64,000 bases of DNA from Mya arenaria (lineage: Eukaryota > Mollusca > Bivalvia > Myida > Myidae). Of this stretch, positions 47,066 to 58,200 are shown piece after piece. Numbering within the stretch: the stretch's first letter is position 1; each line of letters opens with the position of its first letter. Under the pieces are notes generated by a model. It saw only the letters and a list, made by a program, of their open reading frames with translations. It had not been told where the DNA came from and searched no databases. The position numbers and the translations under genes were made by a program. The stretch covers positions 61,866,738-61,930,737 of the forward strand of contig NC_069135.1 of the NCBI RefSeq assembly GCF_026914265.1, in the 5' to 3' direction.

Positions 47066-47339
47066 AAAGATATACACGTAAATGGATTTGTTTGAGGCTC
47101 ATGTATGCTGTATGCGAGCGAGGCAGAGTTGAGGGACTGAATGTTTTACAATTTATCATTTCAGGCACTTTTTGCTGTATGCTGGTCTGATAGTGCTAAG
47201 GGCCTTAATTCTCTATATCTGGCTACCGGAAACCAAGGGGAAAAGTCTTGAGGAGGTCGAAGGTCTATTTGCCCAGCCTTGGTGCGGCACTGTTAATGGC
47301 GCAGACGATACAATATGTACACATCCGGGGACTCAATAG

Positions 47340-48950
47340 AGACGGCCGAGAGTCGGAACTTGACTCGCCAGAGTGACATATCCATCTATAGTGTGGTGCG
47401 GTGAAAGCCACGGGCTAAAACACCAAAATAATATAGTATGAATTCGGGAACTTAAAAGAGACACTTGGAAGACAGAATTCGACTCACAAGAGTGAGCTAA
47501 AGGAAATATAGAAATGTATAAATACGTTAAAACGATCTGTAAAAAGACTGGGATTTTCCACTGAATGGTTTTATCTAAATGAAAAGGTTTGTATTTAGTT
47601 TTAATTATTCATATGCTACTAGACAAAACAAATTCCAAATGTTTGTACGATATTTTAAATGTTGACATTACGAATGTGGATATATATGTATGTATATATA
47701 TACTTGAGTGTTCATCTAATCAGAAAATAAATGACCCAGTTAACTCGAATATATAGATGATTTTTATTGATTTCACTGTAATATCGTATGTTGTGTCACG
47801 AGTGATTTAAAATACAATCTTATACTAAAATGAACAGTTTTCTGTTTCTTAATTCTTATTCCGGAGTTTTATTGATATTATAATTTATTTTCATTAATAC
47901 CTTTTTTTTGAAAAGAGTGTTTTCTACGCTGCTACCCGTGGCAGGCCCTTCGTGAAAAGTGTTTCTAATGTCCTAGCTGTCATTTTTTTCAAAGGGTTAA
48001 TTGTGTTGTTTTTTTCAAGTATATATTAATTTTCTTTTTTAAATACACATTGTTTATTTTCAAAGTAGTTCTTCAAATTGATATTTTAACTCCTTAATTT
48101 GCACTGAGATTGTTGTAATATCAAATGATCAAATGTATAAATATGTTATTGTTAATTGAAATTTATTATTGTTTCATTGCCAAAATAATGTTATTTTATG
48201 CTTCAAATGATGTAATGCCTTTATGATGATTTTCAGAAATGTGTGGCTGTTGAAGGAAAATATAGCATGTACAGTTTATTATATGGGTGTTGTTTTAGAC
48301 TCCTTTTTTCCTACTTTTCGAGAAGGCCGTGTTCCCTTTTCTATATGTTTAAACCTAACATTGCTATATTGTTTTGTCTTTTACGACTTGTTGGGAAGAA
48401 ACCAGCAAACAGTGTATAGTATTAAACTGAAAGATGGTAAACAACTTATGTAAGTCATTCTCTAAATTCGTTAAATCCTATTTGTCCTGGTTCTTTTTTG
48501 TAAACACTGATTTTGTAAATCTTTTTAATCTATTCGTGATCTCTGGTTACCGATTGGCTATTTATATTAAGAGCTGCATATCTATAGTCAATTAAATCCT
48601 TGCTAACAATTTCACTTGGCCTGATGGCTATGAACATTTCAACAACTAAACTGTCGTTCAAGGCTAAGTTAATCACAGGTTTGATGAAACAGGAAGACGC
48701 CGTTACAAAAATTCTTAAAAAAGATTTTATTTTGTAAAATGATCTTAAACTGATGTGAAGAAGTGCTTTTTGTCCAACTTTATGTTGCCAGCACTCCTAC
48801 TTTTCCCTTCTATTTTGCCATAAAAGCTTATATATTTTCCCACCTTTCCATGGGATAAAAATGGAGTGTATCTTATCTTATGGGATATTTTCCATAGAAC
48901 CAGAATGTTAAAATCTACTAAATTTGATTTAAGGTAAAGTACCACAATGG
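47340..48950. other. AT-rich DNA downstream of HMIT fragment
   Basis: This probably contains the old 3' untranslated region. Many short T-runs and AATAAA-like words are present, but none can be assigned as the polyadenylation signal. No gene recognised. Confidence 0.4.
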
Positions 48951-50250
48951 TTTATTTCTGATTAAAAGAAAAATATTCCTTGTCTCCTATTGTTACAATG
49001 TTGAGATGTTCCTTTTCACGATGAAATTCACATGTAGGGGTGTCTCTTTTATCTCTGAATGAGATGCTCCTTTCAACGATGAGCTAAAACATGTTAAGGT
49101 TTCTCTTTTTTTCACTAAAACACACTTTGTTTTGATGTCCACTTTGTTCGAAATATCAGATTTGAGGATTTCATAATGTTAACAGGCCCCCTTTCCCTGA
49201 GAGCGATAATGTTAAACTGACTCTGAGTACGGCATGTAAATTGGCCTTTTGTTTGTCTCTGATTGTAATCATTTTAAAATGACATCGTTGTCTTTGCATG
49301 TTCCCCTTTGTCTCTGAATATGATCAGTGTTTAATTACTCCTTTATCTTTGATTGTGTTAAATATTCCCTTTGTCTCTAATTTTGATAAATGCAATTTGT
49401 GTGATACTGATGTATTTTTCTTAGTGTGATAATGTTAAATTGTCCCCTATGTCTCTAATTGTGACCATGTTGAATTTTCTGCTTTGTCTTCGTGTGTGAT
49501 AATGTGGAAATGTACGCTATATTTATCAGTGAGATCGTGTCGAATAGCTCCTTCTGTTTCTGAGTGTGATTATGTTGAATCGGTCTCTTTGTTGCTGGGT
49601 GTATAGATATATACTTCTTCCTCTTGTCTATGAATGTGAACATGAATTTAGCTGCCTTTGTTTCTGAAAGTGACTCTTGTTGAATTGTTCCCATTGAAAA
49701 CAGAGCTCTCCCTTTTTTTCTCCGCATGTGATCATTTTAAAGTTGAATAGCTTACTTTGTTTCTAAAAAGTGGCTGTTGTTGAATTGTTCCCACTGAAGA
49801 CAGAGCTCTCCCTTTTGTCTCCGCATGTGATCATTTTAAAGTTGAATAGCTTACTTTGTTTCTAAAAAGTGGCTGTTGTTGAATTGTTCTCATTGAAGAT
49901 AGAGCTCTCCCTTTTGTCGCCGCGTGTGATCATTTTAAAGTTGAATAGCTTACTTTGTTTCTGAAAGTGACTCTTGTTGAATTGTTCCCATTGAAGACAG
50001 AGCTCTCCCTTTTGTCTCCGCATGTGATCATTTTAAAGTTGAATAGCTTTCTTTGTTTCTAAAAAGTGGCTGTTGTTGAATTGTTTGCATTGTTTCTGAG
50101 TGTTATGCTATATAATTCTCTCCCTTGTGTCTGAGTGTGAACATGGTAATTTATTTTCCAGTTTCCTCTTGGTATGACTGTCATGTTAATGTGTTCCATT
50201 TGTCTGATTGCTGATGGTGATGTGTTCCATTTGTCTTGATCTCGTGTGAT
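48950..50250. repeat. Degenerate repeat field with ~99-bp tandem units
   Basis: Phrases such as TTTGTCTCTGAxTGTGATxATG and TTGAATTGTTC recur throughout. From about 49670 to 50090 there are four well-kept units of ~99 bp (TGAATTGTTC at 49681, 49781, 49880 and 49978) sharing AGACAGAGCTCTCCCTTTTG and GTGATCATTTTAAAGTTGAA. Confidence 0.8.
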
Positions 50251-53200
50251 ATTTGTTCTGGCATTAGTTCGTTATGATATAGTCTATTGTTTGTTAATAT
50301 ATATATGATTTATTAGGAGTTGTTCAAGATTATCAGAATTTCATTAGTTGTGTCTTTGGCACAGAAACGTATCAATTATGCCAAAAACATGTCTTAAGAC
50401 ATAGGTTTATAATAGAGTACAGCAGAGTACGATTTATATAGATAAGCACCATGGTCATTAAAATAAATTAACGGTAGTTTTATCCCCCAAACTATATTTT
50501 AAATAAAAAAATGTAAATGTAATGAGATGAAATGTGTTTGTTAGTGTATGATTATTGTAAAATCTTCAAACAGTTGATCAACCATTGTTGTGCTATTTTT
50601 GGAATAAAACGTTGTGAAATTTGATCATATCATTTGTGTATTCGAATTTAGCTGAGCTTAAAAGGATACGTTCCTAAACAAAATTTTGCCGTCAAAAATG
50701 AAATATTTTCTAAATGTACTGAAAATTGATCAGCATAAAGAGGTAGGCTTGCTTTAATCATTTATGTGAAAAAAATATCTCTCCGATGAAGGTAAGTGGA
50801 AAACCCCGTTATCATGAAAGGCACCATTATTTCTTTAATTTTATCCTGAATGGCGTCAATAAATATTAAAATTCTATAGAAAAAAACCCATGTTAATTGA
50901 TAAAAGATATGCACTAAAACAATTATAATGCAATTCAAGTTTAAAATTTGTACACATACAAATTCAAAATATCAGAATAACTCGCATTTTGCGTATTTTT
51001 GTTCAACGTCAAATGTGTTCAGTGCTTCAGACGACGGCGCTCTCTATGACCATTTGTATCATATAGCCAAATGTTCAAATTTTCGATATGTAAAAACAAT
51101 GAGGTTTCGGGGCTAAATTTTGTGTCATTAAACCTCACATCTAAAACAACAAGTAACTTTCAAGTAAATGACGTAACGTTCCGTAACATCTGAAGGAGTT
51201 GAACAAGCTTAAGTAAATATTCGAATCAGTAAAATAAATTATGAATGTGCGATTGGTTTAACCAAATTTACTAACCTGTTTTAGAACTACTGACAATCGC
51301 ACCCGGAAACGTGGCACGCTGCTTGGAGCAACTGCCCATGCAGTCCAGTACCGGCCTATATTTTAGCTTCGGAATTTATTTATACCTTCAAAGTTATAAA
51401 CTTATCAAATTTCCGCAGGTGATTCTTTTCATTCTTAATTCTTGTTATTTTATAATGAGGGTCACGAAGAACGTTATCTGAAGCTTCTGCGGAAGAGCGT
51501 CGACTGTTTATTGTAGGGCTGCGAATGCGGCAAGATCAGCGTCTGCGCTGTGAGCTTTTAAGCATATGTTCAATATATGTTGTTCGATTGCAGATAATTT
51601 GTAGCTTGTACATCCAGGAAAGATTATTTTGCATAGTCATAAACTATCCGCAAAACCATAAATGTGGGAATGGCTTAAACTATAGCTCAGACATTTATTT
51701 ATTATTACTCTTGTGTCAACAGCTGCATCGTGTGCTGTTAGGACGGGGTGGTTAAATTCTTAACCACTCGGAAAACGAATACAGGCCAGTAAACAAGTCT
51801 GCACACTCAACCAGTGTCTTGTAATAAAAAGAATGCTCTTCATGTATCGCAATTCCGGTAAGCGATGTGATGCATGTCAGTATACGGCCACCTGCGGGTA
51901 TGATGCTGTTTCCGGTTATATTGAGCAACTGCACGGTTTCGACAAAAACTCTGATTGCACATTGAATTTTCGTTTGCTAATGGAGTTACATTCTAAATCA
52001 GTTGGATAACATGAAGTGAAATCTAAGTTTTTGAAAATGGCTCTGACGCTAACGCTCACTCTGCCCATTCCTTAGCATTATGATTTATCTGAAGGCCATC
52101 TTACTATTACATAGAATAATGGTTTTTGTAACTGGAATACATGTCGTACTCTTAGCATTCAATTCTTCAAATTATCACAATTTAACACCAGCATTACGAC
52201 TACGTACATAAAACAATGTTGACGTCAGCAATGTTAAAAATACATTTTTGAACGCATTGTTATAAATGAATTGCCAAATTAAACAAAACTTTACCCAAAT
52301 ATCCATTTATTTTATCACAAACCTTTCAGCGAAGGGTTGAATATCAGGCTAGGAAATAGTTCACCAAAAATATAGGAAGTGCCATGCATTTAACGAAGCT
52401 ATCTTGAACAAATAATTTAAAAATTGGTATTGATATAGTTATATAACTGAATTTAGGCATCTCTCAAGGAATTTCCAGACCTTTATAATGTAAAACTATA
52501 TTCAAGTGGCGCCAAATGTATCACTCGATGTGAAAAATGGTATGGTGTTAGATAGCGCCTTTTTGCACTAACCGACGACGCGTATATAAGTTATTATAGC
52601 AAAAATGCGGAAAAAAAACATCTGAAACTTTATTATGGCCAATTTACAAATAATTTGAAATATATTTATTGTTGAACGTCAATTGGACATGGGTGATGCC
52701 TTCGATGCCAAACAAATACCCGTAATGCAGGACACACAACAACAGTTGTATTTTAAAGGGACTCGTCCATGGTTTAGAGAATGCATTATTTCCTCATTTT
52801 ATTCATACGAAATAAAGTGTGTCAAATCATCGGGTTTGTTAAACTATGCCTGTTGCACCTTTTTTACAAATGGTGATATATGCTAAACAAATTGTCTTTG
52901 AATTCCACGATTTCCATACCCCTTACAAATCAGCTCAAGGCTGCTTGTATAATTTATTCAATAGATATGAGGAAACAAGTTGCCCATTGATCAATGTCTG
53001 TTTAATCATTAATATATGAGGGAACTTTTTTTACTATGGTTTATGTCTGTTTAAATAATTCAATCCATTTTTTGGAAACAATTCACACTAAGGTCAATGT
53101 CTATAAAATTATTCATTCAATATACATGTATAAGGATACGTACATATATGTTTAATTTCAATATAAACACATTATAAACATCATGTTTACTAAATACAAA

Positions 53201-53616
53201 CTGCATAAAAAAAAGACACACCGTGTCTATTACCCTATATTCTGAATCATTCTATTACACAATTACATTGTTTGATTAAATATTCACAAGTAAGAAACCA
53301 ACTTGTTGGTACATTTCATACACAATCAGCTACTAACATTTCAATTAATAACACACATTCCCATACTCGTATATTCATGTCTAATAACAAATTACTACAC
53401 GACTTGTCACTTTTGAAAACTGTAAGAATTCAACATAATTTAAAAGTCAAGTTTCCGTCAAATACTCTCTCACAGTAATTAAATTGCGCGACATACTAAA
53501 TTAGGCATTGTATAAGCGTATTGCCAGTATGATACTATACAAAAGTATTATTTTTAAACATAACAATTACTTCACACCTGATACAGATTTTACTCATATT
53601 AATTGGCAGATTTGAT
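50251..53616. other. Unique DNA, no gene recognised
   Basis: About 3.4 kb with several open frames of 60-76 aa. None resembles a known family or has a convincing splice context. Confidence 0.45.
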
Positions 53617-54467
53617 CTACACTAAGTTGAATACTTTCACGAAATTTTCCAATTCAGGTCTGCCATACTGACTGCAGGTGACAAACAACATCTTCCTCAG
53701 TGGACAGTAAGCCACACTGTATGGACTCTTTATCCCCTCTTCCTTCCCCAGCTGTTGGGTTATCTTGCCGTTGAGCGTGTCCAGTAACAGGATGTTGTGA
53801 CTGTCCCCCCCACACACGAGCAGTCGGTTGTCCCCCACTGCTGCCAGACCACGTGGTGATTTCAGTATCGGGTCTTGGTAGGACTGGAGCACCTCCAGTG
53901 AGATGCTCAGCTTGGTTATGGTGTTAGTGTACCAGTCTGAGACATATATGACCGGAGGAGTCTGGTTCTCTCTAGTCACTGTCAGATACAAGGGATGCTG
54001 AAACAAACTGCTGTCTTTGTCCACACTCTTCTTCACCTTTCCCTTCATGTCAATCATCACAACCTTACCTGGGAAGAGGTAGGACACTATCAAGTTGTCA
54101 TCACAGAAAACTATTCCACGACATTCTCCATCCACGTTAACAACATCCTGTAGCGTGACATTTCTCTGAGTGGATACGAACTGTATCTTCCCCTCCAAAG
54201 GCAGAGTGACGGCTGCCCTGTCCACGGGCAGGAGACACAGGTCCCAAGGCTTACCTGGCAGTTTCACCTGAGATACCAGCTTGTTATTATCTGTGTCTAC
54301 CAGCTTCAATAAGTTATTGTCCCAATCTGCCAGTAGAAGCCTGTCCCCGGGTAGGAGGGCCATACTGGTCAGACAACAGCCACTGATATCACTTGATAAA
54401 TGCACGTTGATGTCGGGCAGCTTGCTAAACTGGGACTGGCTTAGGTCTGCACGGCTCTGGTTTAGGG
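53617..54467 (-). CDS. NHL-type beta-propeller exon of a TRIM-like gene (3' end)
   Basis: Terminal exon: AG acceptor at 54469-54468, then two bases completing a codon, 282 codons and a stop at 53617. The protein part begins (x)LNQSRADLSQSQF and shows repeating propeller blades (SMALLPGDRLLLADWDNN, GIVFCDDNLIVSYLFPGKV, PPVIYVSDWYTNTITKL, GLAAVGDNRLLVCGGD and SVAYCPLRKMLFVTC). This kind of C-terminal domain follows B-box/coiled-coil regions in many molluscan TRIM-like proteins and is thought to bind protein or RNA partners. The matching N-terminal exon should lie at higher coordinates but is not found up to 64000. The TRIM exon at 20.7-21.6 kb has a compatible splice phase but lies on the wrong side. 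Confidence 0.8.
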
Positions 54468-54556
54468 CTGAAATATCGAAATAAAACTGTTGATGAACAG
54501 CAACTTGCAACTGAGTTTATTCATGTTCGCTTTACTGGTATTTGACATTAAGCAAA

Positions 54557-54655
54557 CTAAGATGTGTTCATAGTAAACGCATGTATCTAGATGTGTTCAT
54601 AGTAAACGCATGTATCTAGATGTGTTCATAGTAAACGCATGCATCTATAGATGTG
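54557..54655. repeat. 29-bp tandem repeat, three units
   Basis: GATGTGTTCATAGTAAACGC plus ATGTATCTA repeats three times with little change, then decays. It lies ~90 bp upstream of the NHL exon, inside its presumed intron. Confidence 0.85.
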
Positions 54656-55210
54656 TTCTTGACATTGATATAACATGCATGTATAAAACAGTATTAACAA
54701 TATAGCATGTGCTTGTACACAAAGAGATCTTTAAAGCTAATAATAAAATTAATATTCTTGGATTGTTTTCAAATATGAACTAAGTAAAAATTTTAAACAT
54801 AATTAATATAATAAACTACACGTGCCGCGTGTTGTGTATTTTATATATTTGAAACTTAGTTTTGGTGATAAAAAATGATTTTAACTCAAATGATATAATA
54901 ACAAATCTCATACTTAAAAGTATGTTTTGATTAATCCGCTGTATATAAACACACTTTTAAATTTTAATGGAATCAAAAGACAATTACAGTAAATATATTG
55001 CAAAATCTTGTTGTAATAGTTTGTAAAACACCCAAAAAGGCGGAACAAAAAAGTTTGTTTCCGGTTCCCGCCCTTCTCTGCATATTTTCGCCCGTCATTC
55101 ATTGTCTAAACGCGCATAAAAAAGTGATCATACGGACATTAAACTAATTTCTCCCTCTCTTATAAGCTTATTAATCACAAACAAGTCTTATTAAAGATAT
55201 TTTTATGAAG
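54656..55210. other. Intron-like AT-rich DNA
   Basis: No gene is seen between the short tandem repeat and the large minisatellite. The 62-aa frame at 54914-55102 is not recognisable. Confidence 0.4.
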
Positions 55211-58200
55211 AAACAGCCACCATAGGGGTGTAACCATACGAGACATGATCAGTCAGAGAAGTAAACCTTGATACCGTAGGGTTTTTTATCAGTCAGAGAA
55301 GTATACGGTGTAACCATAGGGGGCAATATCAGTCAGAGAAGAATACAGTGTAACAATAGGCTGGCGGGCAGTATTAGACAGAGAAGTATGAGGTGCAACT
55401 ATCAAGGGCAGTATCAGTCAGAGATGTTAACGATGAAACCATAGGGGGCAGTATCAGCAAGACTAGTATATCGGTGTAACAATAGGGACATAATCAGCAA
55501 GAGTAGTATAACGGTATAACAATAGGGACATAATCAGCAAGAGTAATTTAACGGCGTAACAATAGGGACATAATGAGCAAGAGTAGTATAACGGCGTAAC
55601 AATAGGGACATAATCAGCAAGAGTAGTATAACGGTATAACAATAGGGACATAATCAGCAAGAGTAGTATAACGGCGTAACAATAGGGACAGAATCAGCAA
55701 GAGTAGTAAATCGGTGTAACCATAGGGGACATAATCAGCAAGAGTAGTATAACGGCGTAACAATAGGGACAGAATTAGCTAGAGTAGTATAATGGTGTAA
55801 CCATAGTTTGCAGAATCAGCAAGAGTAGTATAACGGTGTAACAATTGGGACATAATCAGCAAAAGTAGTATAACGGCGTAACAATAGGGACAGAATCAAC
55901 AAGAGTAGTATAACAGTGTAACCATAGTTTGCAGAATCAGCAAGAGTAGTATAACGGCGTAACACTAGGGACAGAATTAGCTAGAGTAGTATAATGGTGT
56001 AACCATAGTTTGCAGAATCAGCAAGAGTAGTATAACGGTGTAACCATAGGGACATAATCAGCAAGAGTAGTATAACGGTGTAACAATAGGGACATACTCA
56101 GCTAAAGTAGTATAACGGCGTAACAATAGGGACAGAATCAGCAAGAGTAGTATAACGGTATAACAATAGGGACATAATCAGCAAGAGTAGTATAACGGCG
56201 TAACAATAGGGGACATAATCAGCAAGAGTAGTATAACGGCGTAACAATAGGGTCATAATCAGCAAGAGTAGTATAACGGTGTCACCATAGGGGACATAAT
56301 CAGCAAGAGTAGTATAACGGCGTAACAATAGGGACAGAATGAGCAAGAGAAGTATAACGGCATAACAATAGGGACATAATCAGCAAGAGTAGTATAACGG
56401 TGTAACCATAGGGGACATAATCAGCAAGAGTAGTATAACGGCGTAACAATAGGGACATACTCAGCAAGAGTAGTATAACGGCGTAACAATAGGGACAGAA
56501 TCAGCTAGAGTAGTATAATGGTGTAACCATAGTTTGCAGAATCAGCAAGATTAGTATAACGGCGTAACCATAGTTTGAAGAATCAGCAGGAGTAGTATAA
56601 AGGTATAACAATAGGGACATAATCAACAGATTAGTATAACGGCGTAACAATAGGGAAAGAATCAGCAAGAGTAGTATAACAGCGTAACAATAGGGACATA
56701 ATCAGCAAGAGTAGTATAACGGCGTAAAAATAGGGACATTATCAGCTAGAGTAGTAAAATGGTGTAACCATAGTTTGCAGAATCAGCAAGAGTAGTATAA
56801 CGGTGTAAGAATATGGACAGAATCAGCAAGAGTAGTATTACAGCGTAACAATGGGGACATTATCAGCAAGAGTAGTATAACGGCGTAACAATAGGGACAG
56901 AATCAGCTAGAGTAGTATAATGGTGTAACCATAGTTTGCAGAATCAGCAAGAGTAGTATAACGGTGTAACCATAGTTTGAAGAATCAGCAGGAGTAGTAT
57001 AAAGGCATAACAATAGGGACATAATCAACAGATTAGTATAACGGCGTAACAATAGGGAAAGAATCAGTAAGAGTAGTATAACTGCGTAAGAATATGGACA
57101 GAATCAGCAAGAGTAGTATAACAGCGTAACAATAGGGACATAATCAGCAAGAGTAGTATAACGGCGTAAGAATAGGGACAGAATCAGCATGAGTAGTATA
57201 ACGGCGTAACAAAAGGGACATAATCAGCTCAAGCAGTATAACGGTGTAACAATAGGGACATGATCAGCTCAAGCAGTATAACGGTGTAACAATAGGGACA
57301 TAATCAGCTCAAGCAGTATAACGGTGTAACAATAGGGACATAATCAACAAGAGTAGTATAACGGCGAAACAATAGGGACATAATCTACTCAAACAGTATA
57401 ACGGTGTAACAATAGGGACATAATCAGCAAGAGTAGTATAACGGCGTAACAATAGGGACAGAATTAGCAAGATTAGTAGAGTTGTAACAATAGGGACAGA
57501 ATAAGCTAAAGTTGTTTAGCAGTATAACAATAGGGACAGAATCAGCTAATGAAGCATAACGGTGAACCATAGGGACAGAATCAGCAAGAGTAGTATAACG
57601 GCCTAACCATAGGGACATAATCAGCAAAAGTAGTATAACGTTAAAACAAAAGGGACAGAATCAGCAAGAGTAGTATAACGGCGTAACAATAGGGAGAGAA
57701 TCAGCAAGAGTAGTATAACGGCGTAACAATAGGGACAGAATCAGCTAAAGTAGTATAACGGCGTAACAATAGGGAAATAATCAGCTAAAGTAGTATAACG
57801 GCATAACAATATGGACAGAATCAGCTAGAGCAGTAAAACGGCATTACAAAAGGGACATAATTTGCTAAAGAAGTATAGCGGCGTAACAATAGAGACATAT
57901 TCAGCAAGAGTAGTAGAACGGCGTAACAATAGGGAAAAAATCCGCTAAAGCAGTATAACGGTGTAAAAATAGGGACAGAATCAGCAAGAGTAGTATAACG
58001 GCGTAACACTAGGGACAGAATCAGCTAGTGTAGTATAATGGTGTAACCATAGTTTGCAGAATCAGCAAGATTAGTATAACGGTGTAACCATAGTTTGAAG
58101 AATCAGCAGGAGTAGTATAAAGGTATAACAATAGGGACATAATCAACAGATTAGTATAACCGCGTAACAATAGGGAAAGAATCAGCAAGAGTAGTATAAC

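Larger units (their letters stand above)
44630..47339 (+). pseudogene. 3' end of HMIT-like H+/myo-inositol cotransporter gene, damaged
   Basis: Three exon-like blocks resemble the C-terminal part of SLC2A13/HMIT, a plasma-membrane proton-coupled myo-inositol transporter of the MFS sugar-porter family. Block 1 (about 44636-44888) has the Cys-rich loop (CNDCMMDLSCGYC) and the helix WMPMVGLVLYLVTFAPG, ending at a GT donor. Block 2 (45496-45648) reads GMGPKPWTINS, then TAG (45528-45530) where the family has Glu before IYPLW, then NWTFNPLVSITF. Block 3 (47165-47339) gives HFLLYAGLIV and WLPETKGKSLEEVEGLF with a normal stop. Joining blocks 2 and 3 at their GT/AG borders loses the frame by one base. 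Block 1 has a pyrimidine tract but no AG acceptor where expected. A pseudogene is most likely; sequence errors are the alternative. Confidence 0.75.
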
